Under the pieces are notes generated by a model. It searched no databases. It was not told the origin of the DNA and worked only from the letters and a program-made list of their open reading frames with translations. A program made the translations under genes and the position numbers. 64,000 nt of DNA, from positions 48,861 through 112,860 of the forward strand of contig NZ_JQJI01000007.1 in the NCBI RefSeq assembly GCF_000745455.1, written 5' to 3'. Positions within the stretch are counted from its first letter, which is position 1. Each line of letters begins with the position of its first letter. Source of the stretch: Mesoaciditoga lauensis cd-1655R = DSM 25116. Lineage in GTDB: Bacteria; Thermotogota; Thermotogae; Mesoaciditogales; Mesoaciditogaceae. Shown in pieces: positions 1 through 8,458 of the stretch.

Positions 1-468
1 TGTCAGCCATTCGAAAAGGTCAAGGATGTAATCACGATCTCCTATTGACCAGTTAGGCGCTGTATAAAGACCTGTGGCTCCCCCAACTCCGGCAAACGAA
101 AAGAGGTAAGCAGCTATCCTGGCCATTTCCAAAACGATAACCCTTATGTATTGGGCACGTTTTGGCACTTCTATACCTGCCAGATGTTCTACTCCCATAC
201 AGTAAGCTACTTCGTTAACGTCAGGCTCTGGCACGCATATCCTAGGTATCAAGGCAAGGTTTTGAGTCCAAAGCCTTCTTTCCATCAGCTTTTCAAAACC
301 TCTGTGAAGCAATCCCGGATCAGGTGTCACGTTGGCAACTTTATGCCCTTCCATATCAAGGACGTAAGAAAAGTTTCCGGAGATACCTGGATGGTTTGGA
401 CCTATAAACAGTTCATAGGTTTTGTATTTATCATTTGTATTCGATTCGTTCAGGGGCCTTAATTCCAT
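1..468 (-). CDS. mbxL: Mbx/Mbs-type large subunit L (NuoD/49-kDa family), 3' end outside window
   Basis: Only the first 156 residues are visible. The start is the ATG at 468, nine bases after a strong AAGGAGG; it overlaps the end of the upstream gene by 38 bases. The protein has the NuoD/MbhL N-terminal core (GPNHPG near residue 23, RGFEKLMERRLW near 56). In NiFe hydrogenases the first ligand motif is RxCGxC; here the matching stretch is R76-I-C78-V-P-E81, so the second cysteine is replaced. A further Cys is at residue 90. Loss of this ligand pair fits the Mbx/Mbs complexes, which carry no NiFe centre, and argues against a hydrogenase. Role by family: quinone-site-like or sulfane-reducing peripheral arm subunit. 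The C-terminal ligand motif is outside the window and cannot be checked. Confidence 0.88.
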   Translation of the reverse strand, partial: MELRPLNESNTNDKYKTYELFIGPNHPGISGNFSYVLDMEGHKVANVTPDPGLLHRGFEKLMERRLWTQNLALIPRICVPEPDVNEVAYCMGVEHLAGIEVPKRAQYIRVIVLEMARIAAYLFSFAGVGGATGLYTAPNWSIGDRDYILDLFEWLT

Positions 469-937
469 GAGTCTCATCCTCCTTGAATTCGAAGAGTTCC
501 TGGGAAAATGCCAACGTGTCGAAATCTTTTCTCAGCGGTGGTATATCCAACCATTCGTCTAAGAAGAAAGGTTTCAAGTTGGGGTTGCCTATGAAGTTTA
601 TTCCAAAAAATTCGTGAACTTCCCTTTCGTAAACCTGGCATAAACCCCAAATAGACATCATTGACTCCATCTCTGGCTTGTTTCTTGGGATTCTCACCTT
701 AACGAGCGCCTGAATTTTTTCCTCATAATTTTCCAGATTGTAAACCAATTCGAACTCTTGATCGTCTATCCAATCAACACAAGCAAGATGGATAAAAGTT
801 TTAAAACCTGCTGTTTTCAGGTAAGAAAGCACTTCGGCGGTTCTTTCCCTTGGAACGGAAACTTCAAACTGCCAATCGCTAAGTGCTTTTGCATCAAGAT
901 GCATACTTTCCAATCTTCTCAATTGCTCATCAAGCAC
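431..937 (-). CDS. mbxK: Mbx/Mbs-type subunit K (NuoC/30-kDa family)
   Basis: 168 residues, GTG start eight bases after GAGGTGACG. The NuoC signature is present around residues 106-140: E-R-E-V-H-E-F-F-G-I-N-F, then a G-N-P motif, and PLRKDF just after. In complex I relatives this protein packs against the large subunit in the peripheral arm and carries no cofactor. The gene overlaps both neighbours (8 bases with J, 38 with L), which implies translational coupling in a single operon. The length is typical of Mbh/Mbx K rather than of the longer NuoC of classical complex I. Confidence 0.92.
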   Translation of the reverse strand: MLDEQLRRLESMHLDAKALSDWQFEVSVPRERTAEVLSYLKTAGFKTFIHLACVDWIDDQEFELVYNLENYEEKIQALVKVRIPRNKPEMESMMSIWGLCQVYEREVHEFFGINFIGNPNLKPFFLDEWLDIPPLRKDFDTLAFSQELFEFKEDETHGIKAPERIEYK

Positions 938-1475
938 TTCTCGTCACCTCTTCAGGGTTTTGCAAAACAGGTTTTGTTCTCTTGAACAGCCTATCTTGAT
1001 TTGCCTTGTACCAATCGTAATTCTTAACGTATTTTTCGTATCCTTTAGCTTCGCCTTTTTCAACCAATTCTCTTAGTCTTTTAAAAGAATCCAAAATGGC
1101 TTCTGGCCTTGGCATGCAACCGGCTATGTAAAGATCAACGGGAAGGTATTTATCCAGTCTTTCTATAACGTTATACGAATCCCAATAAACTCCGCCGTTT
1201 ATTGTGCAAGAACCAAATCCCAACACCCATTTTGGCGCATGCATTTGTTCGTAAGTGTATATGAGCCTTTTCAAACTTTTCAACGAAAGGTATCCCGTTA
1301 CCAACAAGATATCGGCCTGTCTTGGCGTGGCCATTGGGATTATCCCAAACCTTTCCATATCCCACCGGGACGTCATAGTTGGTGGCAATTCCATAGCGCC
1401 ACATCCAGTACAATAATGCAACATCCAAAACGAACGGCCTCTAAAGAAATTCGTCAATTCTTTCCATTCAGACAT
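930..1475 (-). CDS. mbxJ: Mbx/Mbs-type subunit J (NuoB/20-kDa family), [4Fe-4S] subunit
   Basis: 181 residues from the ATG at 1475, which follows GGAGGTG; a GTG three codons earlier lies inside that site. The four family cysteines of the cluster nearest the active site are all visible: the YCTGCGAMEL motif (C22, C25), GSC (C90) and AGCMPRPE (C120). By family it receives electrons from ferredoxin-type clusters of subunit N (expected beyond the left edge) and passes them to the L-K interface. The cluster is intact although the NiFe ligands of L are lost, so the complex is probably a working electron-transfer enzyme with a different acceptor. Confidence 0.93.
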   Translation of the reverse strand: MSEWKELTNFFRGRSFWMLHYCTGCGAMELPPTMTSRWDMERFGIIPMATPRQADILLVTGYLSLKSLKRLIYTYEQMHAPKWVLGFGSCTINGGVYWDSYNVIERLDKYLPVDLYIAGCMPRPEAILDSFKRLRELVEKGEAKGYEKYVKNYDWYKANQDRLFKRTKPVLQNPEEVTRSA

Positions 1476-1488
1476 TTTTGGCACCTCC

Positions 1489-2379
1489 TCACAGTACCAC
1501 GATAAGCGCTTGAATTACTCCAAGCAGCAACGGCACTTTCCACATGAATTTTACACCATCTTCTATTTTAAAACGCGGCAAAACGGCATTTATGAGCAAG
1601 GCTATGAAAAACAGTTCAAACTGCTTCGTCACAAAAATCCATATATTGGAAGCTCCACCCAAGAAAAGATCAACCATTATTCCCGTTTCTAGATAAATTC
1701 CAACCGCATGTTGAAGCATTCCAAATCCAAGATATTTTCCACCAAGCTCTACCATAGGACCGGATGCGATTTCTGCGGGTGCTATTGCCATATCAAATGG
1801 TTTCTCACCCAACATACCTTGTAACGCAATTTCGGCCGCCAAAAAGCCAAAAGGAAGCCTTACCATGTTCCAATTCAAGAAGCCTCCACCCTGAGCTGCC
1901 ACGATGTTGGTCAAGGATCCGGTTTTCGCGAAGATGTAAACGGAGAATATCACAGCCGCGAAGGGAAGTTCGTATCCCATCATCATGGTCAAAGCCCTGG
2001 CAATACCAATCGTGGCATTCGGGTTTCCGGATGAAGAAACTCCCATTGCCATTCCCAAGTAAGCCATCGTCATCAAGTAGATGATCATGATAAGACTGGA
2101 ATTATGAGGGAAAAGGTTTATCTGCCCCATGGGCAAAAAGACCACAGCCGCAAGCAAAGCTGAAACACCGGCCACAAGTCCAAGATCGAACGCGAAGCCG
2201 TGGCTTACCGACTGCTTGGAAAACAGTTTAAAAACATCTATAAAGTTCTGAAGAACAGGCGGACCGTATCTTCTGTGTACACGAGCGGTGATCTTTCTCG
2301 CGACACCCATGAACAAAAGTCCTACAACGAGAGAAAGCAAGCCAACGCCTATTCCCTCTACTATTTTAAGGAAGATCAT
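1489..2379 (-). CDS. mbxM: Mbx/Mbs-type subunit M (NuoH/ND1 family)
   Basis: 296 residues from the ATG at 2379, which overlaps the upstream stop codon as ATGA. About eight hydrophobic segments are visible. The characteristic NuoH loop residues occur near the N terminus (RRYGPPVLQN) and in the second half (EKPFDMAIAPAEIASG). NuoH-type subunits link the peripheral arm to the ion-pumping membrane arm. Placement of M directly after H' and before J, K, L matches the gene order of archaeal mbx/mbs operons and differs from mbh, where M follows L. Confidence 0.92.
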   Translation of the reverse strand: MIFLKIVEGIGVGLLSLVVGLLFMGVARKITARVHRRYGPPVLQNFIDVFKLFSKQSVSHGFAFDLGLVAGVSALLAAVVFLPMGQINLFPHNSSLIMIIYLMTMAYLGMAMGVSSSGNPNATIGIARALTMMMGYELPFAAVIFSVYIFAKTGSLTNIVAAQGGGFLNWNMVRLPFGFLAAEIALQGMLGEKPFDMAIAPAEIASGPMVELGGKYLGFGMLQHAVGIYLETGIMVDLFLGGASNIWIFVTKQFELFFIALLINAVLPRFKIEDGVKFMWKVPLLLGVIQALIVVL

Positions 2380-4241
2380 GCTACCCACCCCGCTATCACG
2401 AATATTATCAGTCCGACAACGGCGAAGAAAGCGTATATTTGAGCGTTACTCACAAATATCTCCTTTATCGCCGAAGAGGTGGCAGCTGTCCAACTTGCCA
2501 AACCTCTGAAGAAACCATCGATCTTTATCTTAAAGAAAGGAGCAAAAATGCTTTCAACCGGTTCGTAGAACTTCCAACTGAATTGGTATGTTTCTGGAGT
2601 CAAATTCCATTCTTCTGGAATCTGACCAGCCGTGTAGTTGTCAGATTGTGAAACGTACTTGTGTTTCGCACTGATAAAGAAGAGGATGAAGCCACATGTG
2701 AAACTTATGGCCAAAGACCAACTAATCAACGGCATGTAGACGTTGGAGAACATCCCCGTAACGTATCCATTTGCCATAACCGGTAATGGTTTCAAGCCCA
2801 TCGAGTTGACAATTGCTCCTATCGGCTTTAAGATGTAACCAGGTTGAATTCCAAAGAATATCATGGCGAACATCAAGAAATATTCGACTATCTGCCCTAT
2901 TACCGGCACTTCTTTGACATTGTCGTATTTAGCAGAACGTTGCCCAAGGAAAACAGAATGGAACGCCTTAAACAAGTACATGAAAGCGCCAGTCGAAGCT
3001 AAGAATAACATCACAGTTGCGAACGGAAGATGCTGTTTGATCATCGCCTGATATATCAACCATTTTGAACCGAATCCGTTGAAGGGCGGTATACCAGCGG
3101 CTGAAGCTATGCCGATGAAAAACGTGAAGAACGTGACTGGCATCTTTCGCCACAAGCCACCCATTTCACTCATCTTGGATGTTCCTGTTCTTGATATAAC
3201 AGCAGCCAGAGTTATGAAAAGTGCTCCCTTGAACAGCAAATGGTTGAAAGCGTGATATATTCCCGCCGTAACTCCAACTGAGCTGAAAAGGGAAATGGCT
3301 GCAACTATATATCCAAGGTTGCTAAAAGACGAATACGCGAAGAGTTTCTTGACATCATCTTGAAAGAAAGCCAAAACCGTTCCCACAACCGCCGTGGTTA
3401 CTCCTATCCACATGAATATGTAATTCGCCCAGGGAAGCCCAAAAGCGGTTGGCATACCCTTTTCCATCAGGGAAAGCGGCAAGAACAGCAACATTCCATA
3501 TATACCGTACTTACTCATCACAGCTGATAAAAATGGTGTGAAAGTATCGGGCGCGTAAGCGTAAGCTGCGGGGACCCATGTATGGAATGGGAATATGCCT
3601 GCCTTTATCATGAAAGTCACAAAGAAAAGAGAAACTATTCCCAACACCCACCAGGGATGTGTTCCAACTATGGACGAAAGATATGCAACATTTGTGGAAA
3701 TAGAAAAGCTTCCCGTTAGTCTCCAAAGCGTAAACACGCCGAAGAACATGGAGTAAGAGCCGGCGATACTCATAACCGCGTAATACAACGCAGCGTGTCT
3801 GGATGAGTTCTCATCTCTTCCACCAAGTACCGATACGACAGAAGCCCAACCCATTAATTCCCAGGCAAAGAAGAAACCTATCATATCGTTAGTGGTGAAT
3901 ATCCAGTTGTTAGCTGCCAATATCAAGAGAAGTAGAAATCCCTTCATCTTTGATTTATCTATCAACGAATAGAACGTCAAAACAGTTCCAAATATCACGC
4001 TTATGTAAAGCATGAATATGGAAAGATGCGTGACATTCCAACTGAGAGGCACATTCCTGCCCATGAAGTTCAAGCCAAATGAATAGCTCTCTCCCACATG
4101 AACGGAAAAAAGCAGAAAAAGCGTTACGACAAAAGTTGAAAACGTGATAAGCCTATCAAGAAATTTTATCTTGTAGAGGATTGCGCTAACAGCCGCTCCA
4201 ATCAACGGTGTGAACACAAGCCAAACGATACCGTAATTCAT
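2376..4241 (-). CDS. mbxH': Mbx/Mbs-type second antiporter-like subunit H' (NuoL/MrpA-like)
   Basis: 621 residues from the ATG at 4241, nine bases after GGGGAGGTG; a TTG at 4253 is less well spaced. About 14 or more membrane segments with the proton-conducting antiporter core (WELMGWASVVSVLGG, AGIFPFHTWVPAAYAYAPD, AYSSFSNLGYI). A long C-terminal extension (about residues 480-621) contains a charged stretch, QIPEEWNLTPETY, before the last helices, as in H' and NuoL proteins with a lateral extension. A second H-type subunit replacing MbhI is the diagnostic difference between Mbx/Mbs and Mbh. It probably translocates H+ or Na+. Confidence 0.9.
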   Translation of the reverse strand: MNYGIVWLVFTPLIGAAVSAILYKIKFLDRLITFSTFVVTLFLLFSVHVGESYSFGLNFMGRNVPLSWNVTHLSIFMLYISVIFGTVLTFYSLIDKSKMKGFLLLLILAANNWIFTTNDMIGFFFAWELMGWASVVSVLGGRDENSSRHAALYYAVMSIAGSYSMFFGVFTLWRLTGSFSISTNVAYLSSIVGTHPWWVLGIVSLFFVTFMIKAGIFPFHTWVPAAYAYAPDTFTPFLSAVMSKYGIYGMLLFLPLSLMEKGMPTAFGLPWANYIFMWIGVTTAVVGTVLAFFQDDVKKLFAYSSFSNLGYIVAAISLFSSVGVTAGIYHAFNHLLFKGALFITLAAVISRTGTSKMSEMGGLWRKMPVTFFTFFIGIASAAGIPPFNGFGSKWLIYQAMIKQHLPFATVMLFLASTGAFMYLFKAFHSVFLGQRSAKYDNVKEVPVIGQIVEYFLMFAMIFFGIQPGYILKPIGAIVNSMGLKPLPVMANGYVTGMFSNVYMPLISWSLAISFTCGFILFFISAKHKYVSQSDNYTAGQIPEEWNLTPETYQFSWKFYEPVESIFAPFFKIKIDGFFRGLASWTAATSSAIKEIFVSNAQIYAFFAVVGLIIFVIAGWVA

Positions 4242-4260
4242 ACTTTTCAACACCTCCCCG

Positions 4261-5778
4261 TCAGTGTGCCACTATCGTTGGAATGACGTTTAAAACGTAG
4301 CCACTCATCTTGTGAGTGAATTCGCCAGCCGCCTGCGCTGAAAAGGTACCAACGAGTTGGGGAAGCACACCTATCGCGACTATTGAAACAGCCAATATGA
4401 ATATCGGAATAGCAGGAATCAAAGGAGTTTTTATCTTTGCCTGCTTCGTATCCGACATGAACATGTAAGCCACTATTCTCAAATAGTAGAAAGCTTCGAC
4501 CACAGAAGCAAAGAGTACCAATCCTATCACGAAATCGTACCATCCACCTCTTTGAACCGATGCAGCCACTATGGCGAACTTCGACCAAAATCCTCCAAAG
4601 AGAGGGAATCCAAGCATGCTAAACGCCCCAACACTGAACGTCAAAGCTAAGAAGGGGTTTCTATTCCACAAGCCTTTGAAATCATCGATGTTTTCTCCAA
4701 CACCGGCGGCCACCAATATGCCAACTATGAGGAACAACATCGATTTCGCTATCGAATGATTTATAAGCTGGAAGATGCCGCCGTACACACCAAGTTCGTT
4801 TCCGATCGATAATCCAACGGCTATCAATCCCATTTGAGCCATTGACGAGTAGGCCAACATCTTTTTCACGTTTTTCTGACTGAGTGCTGATAATTCTCCA
4901 ATTACCACCGTTGCAGTGGCAAGGATGGCTATAACTGTCATAAAATCTATTTTTCCGTACGTGGTAACGTAAGCTCCGCCACTTCTGCCGAAAACCGTCA
5001 TCGCTATTCTGAACAGAGCGTAAACGGCGGAAACAGCTGCTATACCACTTAACGAAGCGGAAACACCGTTTATCGCGCCAGTGTAAGTATCTGGAACCCA
5101 TCCGTTAAACGGGAACAACTCAGCTTCAACGGCTAAACCTGAAATTATCAGAATCCCTGCGAATGTTAAAAGTGCAGGAGTCGTTTGATTTATTCTCGCC
5201 GCTATTTCGGCAATGTTTAAAGTTCCAAGTTGCGTGTAAATAAGTGTAACGCCCATAAGGTAAAGCGTTGAGCCAATCGAACTAACAACCAGGAATTTAA
5301 ACGATCCTCCCAATGCCCTTCTTTCAGGGCCAAAAGCTGCCAGGGCGTAGGAAGATATGCCGGTTATTTCCATGAAGATGAAGAGGTTGAAAATATCTCC
5401 CGTAAGCACCATTCCACTGGCACCTGCTGTGAACATCAGGAAGAGAATGCTAAATCGAATGACATCTCCCCTTTTGATTGCCCATAAATTGTAAATGGCT
5501 ATCAATAGTCCGATGACAGATATAACGGAGACGAGAAGCGCTGCCACGGGCCCAATGTATAGATTCTCACCAAAAGGAGGAAGCCAGTTACCCATAACCA
5601 CTATGGCTGGATACTTATGTGCCAACAAAATGTAAAGGCTAAACGTTGCGTTGAAACCTATTGTTAGCAGTGTAACCCATTTCGCCAATTCCTTGGAGAT
5701 TAATCCAAAGAGTGGTATCGAAAAGGCGAAAAGCAGGGGAACACCTATGAGTAATGCTGCGTTGTTGAATATATTCAT
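4261..5778 (-). CDS. mbxH: Mbx/Mbs-type antiporter-like subunit H (MrpD/NuoN-like)
   Basis: 505 residues, about 14 membrane segments. The antiporter family core is visible: EITGISSYALAAFGPE, ELFPFNGWVPDTYTGA with the conserved acidic and proline residues, and AYSSMAQMGLI. Length and sequence fit MrpD/MnhD and MbhH. By family it forms the ion channel of the Mrp-like module together with subunits A-G. It overlaps subunit G by 4 bases (ATGA) and precedes H' by 19 bases. Confidence 0.92.
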   Translation of the reverse strand: MNIFNNAALLIGVPLLFAFSIPLFGLISKELAKWVTLLTIGFNATFSLYILLAHKYPAIVVMGNWLPPFGENLYIGPVAALLVSVISVIGLLIAIYNLWAIKRGDVIRFSILFLMFTAGASGMVLTGDIFNLFIFMEITGISSYALAAFGPERRALGGSFKFLVVSSIGSTLYLMGVTLIYTQLGTLNIAEIAARINQTTPALLTFAGILIISGLAVEAELFPFNGWVPDTYTGAINGVSASLSGIAAVSAVYALFRIAMTVFGRSGGAYVTTYGKIDFMTVIAILATATVVIGELSALSQKNVKKMLAYSSMAQMGLIAVGLSIGNELGVYGGIFQLINHSIAKSMLFLIVGILVAAGVGENIDDFKGLWNRNPFLALTFSVGAFSMLGFPLFGGFWSKFAIVAASVQRGGWYDFVIGLVLFASVVEAFYYLRIVAYMFMSDTKQAKIKTPLIPAIPIFILAVSIVAIGVLPQLVGTFSAQAAGEFTHKMSGYVLNVIPTIVAH

Positions 5779-6152
5779 CTTTTCGCCTCCTTGATCTTTC
5801 TGACATCCAAAGTTCCATACTTCTCGAATATCTTAACTCCTATTGTAAGAGCCAAAGCAGTGGTTCCCAGCCCTATAACAATTGCGGTAAGAACAAGCGA
5901 TTGTGGGAGTGGATCGGCACTTACAACTTTTCCATTGACAACCAGATGGTTTGTCGCGGTGTATATCGGCATCACAGCTTTTGGATGCCATGCTATGGCT
6001 ATCATGAAGAGATTCGTTCCGCTTTCTATTATGTTTAATCCAACTATGATCTTGAAGATATTTTCATCTGTGAGGGTTATGTACAAACCAATTCCAAACA
6101 GTGAAATCGCACCTATAAGGTATATCCAGTTTTGGAGGAATACTTCCATCAT
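5775..6152 (-). CDS. mbxG: Mbx/Mbs-type subunit G (MrpC/MnhC, NuoK-like)
   Basis: 125 residues from the ATG at 6152, which forms an ATGA overlap with the upstream gene and follows AGAGGAG. Three membrane helices; the MnhC/NuoK signature GLNIIESGTNLFMIA is near residue 40 and a second conserved stretch, DPLPQSLVLTAIVIG, near residue 83. The acidic residue in helix 2 is retained. It belongs to the Mrp antiporter module. Confidence 0.9.
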   Translation of the reverse strand: MMEVFLQNWIYLIGAISLFGIGLYITLTDENIFKIIVGLNIIESGTNLFMIAIAWHPKAVMPIYTATNHLVVNGKVVSADPLPQSLVLTAIVIGLGTTALALTIGVKIFEKYGTLDVRKIKEAKR

Positions 6153-6982
6153 GACCACTCCTCTTTAGTATCAACGATCATGGAATTCACAACCGCCGAC
6201 AATTCTGCTCCAACTTTCATTCCTATCGCGATGTATATCAAAGCGATAAAGCCAGCGCTGTAAAGATCTCCTATTACACCCGTTGGCAAGAAATTTGCCA
6301 GGAATGAGTGTACACTGAACAAGCCCGTTAAACCTATTATCACAAAAGCCATACCGGATAGGGATTCAAAAACTTTCAATCCCAGATGGTTTGGCTCATA
6401 CCCATTTCTTCCAAGGAAAAGCCCTAATATACCTGAAGCTATGACGGCACCTCCGGGGAAACCTCCACCAGGTGTCAAATGCCCATGAACGAATATGTAA
6501 ATTCCGAAGAGGAATATAATCGCAAACGCAATTCTTGTACCGACATACATTATCAAACTTGGCTCTGTTTTCTTCTTCCTCTTCTTTTCTTTTCCAAACA
6601 AAAGCATTGCCACACCCGTTGCGGCCAAAAACAGCACCGTAACTTCCCCAAGCGTATCGAAGCCACGATAATCAACGACAATGGAAGTTACGACATTCGC
6701 AGCTCCATCTTCAAGATTTTTGCTCTTTGCAAAAGTGATTGGAGTGTAAGGAACATCGCTACGAAGTGGCTTAATGCCTTTTGCAAAGAATTCTCCATCT
6801 TTCATCATCTTCGTGGCCGTTTGAACATTTTTAAGCACGTACAAACGTGAAACCCTTTGATTAACGTTAACGGCCGTACCCTTTGGCATTTCAACAAAAA
6901 CTGCGAAGAACCCTATCAAGAGAATCGCTACAACTGACAGAGCTGTTATCTTTTTGACAAGTTCAGGAGTGTCATTCCTCAT
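6149..6982 (-). CDS. mbxEF: Mbx/Mbs-type E-F fusion (MrpA C-terminal part plus MrpB/MnhB domain)
   Basis: 277 residues. The N-terminal half (about 1-130) matches MbhE, the C-terminal piece of MrpA, with the VDYRGFDTLGEVTVLF motif near residue 105. The C-terminal half (about 140-277) is an MnhB domain with GHLTPGGGFPGGAV near 166. In Pyrococcus Mbh these are two separate genes, E and F. The linker between them is short and lysine-rich (KEKKRKKKTE). It overlaps subunit D by 11 bases. I infer one polypeptide that serves both roles. Confidence 0.85.
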   Translation of the reverse strand: MRNDTPELVKKITALSVVAILLIGFFAVFVEMPKGTAVNVNQRVSRLYVLKNVQTATKMMKDGEFFAKGIKPLRSDVPYTPITFAKSKNLEDGAANVVTSIVVDYRGFDTLGEVTVLFLAATGVAMLLFGKEKKRKKKTEPSLIMYVGTRIAFAIIFLFGIYIFVHGHLTPGGGFPGGAVIASGILGLFLGRNGYEPNHLGLKVFESLSGMAFVIIGLTGLFSVHSFLANFLPTGVIGDLYSAGFIALIYIAIGMKVGAELSAVVNSMIVDTKEEWS

Positions 6983-7226
6983 CTCTGGATTCTCCCTTCT
7001 TAACTTTTTTCAAAGCTATCACAAAAATGGCCGTTGAAAGCCCAGCACCAATGGCAGCTTCAGTTATGGCAACGTCTGGGGCTTGAAGAAAGAAGAACAA
7101 ACCCGAAACTCCCAAACTCACGAATCCCATCGATATTATCGAAGAAAGCAATTTCTTTGAGAAGACGGCTATAAGGGCCAACATAATGATAACTACAACT
7201 ACAAGGGTGGCAACGTATATTATCAT
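6972..7226 (-). CDS. mbxD: Mbx/Mbs-type subunit D (DUF4040/MrpA-middle-like)
   Basis: 84 residues with three membrane segments. The family motif QAPDVAITEAAIGAGLSTA lies at about residues 48-66, where the conserved acidic residues sit in the third helix. This small protein corresponds to a section of MrpA in Mrp antiporters. Start and stop overlap both neighbours (4 bases with C, 11 with EF), so translation is coupled. Confidence 0.88.
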   Translation of the reverse strand: MIIYVATLVVVVIIMLALIAVFSKKLLSSIISMGFVSLGVSGLFFFLQAPDVAITEAAIGAGLSTAIFVIALKKVKKGESRDEE

Positions 7227-7582
7227 TTTTCATCGCCACCTTCTGGGAACTTCCAGCCTCTTTCTTCACAGCTATCTGGATCGGTACCAGGATACAATTT
7301 AACTCCAACTCTGTAAGAAGCACGCGCAATGGCGTGACTGGAAATCGGGTTGGTCATCAAAAGAAAAACAGCCAAAGCCGCTGCAAAGAGTATCCATCCT
7401 TTGGCTATCAATCCTACTCCTATAGAAGTAGAGACAACACCAAGCGTCGTTGCCTTTGTTCCAGCCTGAAGTCTGTTAAACAAATCAGGAAGTCTGAATA
7501 TTCCCAAGGCACCAAGGAACAAGAAAAATACTCCTATAAAAACGAAAACGACTCCCAGCCATCCTAAGAAAGCATCCAACAT
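7223..7582 (-). CDS. mbxC: Mbx/Mbs-type subunit C (MrpG/MnhG)
   Basis: 119 residues from the ATG at 7582; an upstream TTG (7600) overlaps the Shine-Dalgarno GAGAGGGGG and is unlikely. Three membrane helices and the MnhG signature: GALGIFRLPDLFNRLQAGTKA near residue 23 and an LLMTNPISSHAIARASY stretch near 73. It is part of the Mrp-like ion-translocating module. It starts immediately after subunit B. Confidence 0.9.
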   Translation of the reverse strand: MLDAFLGWLGVVFVFIGVFFLFLGALGIFRLPDLFNRLQAGTKATTLGVVSTSIGVGLIAKGWILFAAALAVFLLMTNPISSHAIARASYRVGVKLYPGTDPDSCEERGWKFPEGGDEK

Positions 7583-7583
7583 C

Positions 7584-7856
7584 TCAAAGCCCCCTCTCAA
7601 GATATCTGGCTATAACGAGGCCACCCAAAAACGAGAGAATGGCGTAAACCATGGCAACGCTAAGAAGAACGAATTGAAAGAAAAAGAGGGCTAATATAAC
7701 CCAAAAACCTGTCGTTATGGTTGTCCAGTTATCAAGCGCGACCAATCTGTCGGAATTTGTGGGACCCATAACACCTCTCAAAGTTGCAAGAATAGTTGCA
7801 AGAGAAACCGTGGCAAACCATATGATCCATATTGCCATAGGTATGTGGATCCTCAT
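7584..7856 (-). CDS. mbxB: Mbx/Mbs-type subunit B (MrpF/MnhF)
   Basis: 90 residues, three helices. The MnhF signature is visible: RGVMGPTNSDRLVALDNWTT, with the conserved GPT..DR..A pattern, at about residues 28-47. The start codon overlaps the stop of subunit A as ATGA. It belongs to the Mrp-like module. Confidence 0.9.
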   Translation of the reverse strand: MRIHIPMAIWIIWFATVSLATILATLRGVMGPTNSDRLVALDNWTTITTGFWVILALFFFQFVLLSVAMVYAILSFLGGLVIARYLERGL

Positions 7857-8362
7857 TTGAACATCGCCTCCAGGATCTTCTCAAAACTTCCAGCTATTTC
7901 ACGGCTAGCACCTTCCACATCTTTCGCTTTTACGGTTATCCAATGGATGTAAAGGTATTGTCCATCGATATCCAACGATAACGTGCCAGGTGTAAGAGTT
8001 ATGGAATTTGCTAACCATACCCGTGCAACAGGGGATTTAAGATTCGTTTTGATTTTGACGATACCAGGCTTTATCGGCATCTTGGGGTTTAGAACGATAG
8101 AAGCCACATGCAAATTGGCCTTTATCATTTCCCACGTGAAAACGGGTAGATACCAAAAAAGAAGTACGCCTAGTCTCATAACGTTTTTCATTCCAGAAAC
8201 ACTTAACTGTTTGTAAGTTAACAATGCTCCTAGAAAAGCTATAACAGTGCCCGCTTCCCATTCATGAATGGAAAAAGGATAAGTAAGCACTATCCAGAGG
8301 AAAAAATAAACCATCACGGCATAAAGATAACGACTGCCGACCGAACTCTCCGCTCTTTCCAC
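7853..8362 (-). CDS. mbxA: Mbx/Mbs-type subunit A (MrpE/MnhE), first gene of the operon
   Basis: 169 residues with a GTG start six bases after GAGGTGA. Two or three N-terminal helices are followed by a soluble C-terminal domain (about 95-169) with the MnhE features ANSITLTPGTLSLDI and YIHWI. First gene of the operon, with a well-spaced promoter about 60 bases upstream. Together A-H' make the ion-pumping arm and M-J-K-L the electron-transfer arm; the ferredoxin-like N subunit is expected beyond the left edge. Confidence 0.9.
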   Translation of the reverse strand: MERAESSVGSRYLYAVMVYFFLWIVLTYPFSIHEWEAGTVIAFLGALLTYKQLSVSGMKNVMRLGVLLFWYLPVFTWEMIKANLHVASIVLNPKMPIKPGIVKIKTNLKSPVARVWLANSITLTPGTLSLDIDGQYLYIHWITVKAKDVEGASREIAGSFEKILEAMFK

Positions 8363-8430
8363 GCTATCACCTCATTTGTGAAAAAGTTCTCATTATTTTG
8401 TGTGAAAAAACTTTTGATTTTCTCGGTTGT

Positions 8431-8458
8431 ATTATACCCCTCCCGGGTAATCGTTCAA
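8431..8458 (-). promoter_or_regulatory. Promoter of the mbx operon
   Basis: Read on the minus strand: TTGAAC (8453-8458), a 16-base spacer, TATAAT (8431-8436). It leaves a leader of about 60 bases before the GTG start at 8362. Confidence 0.7.
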
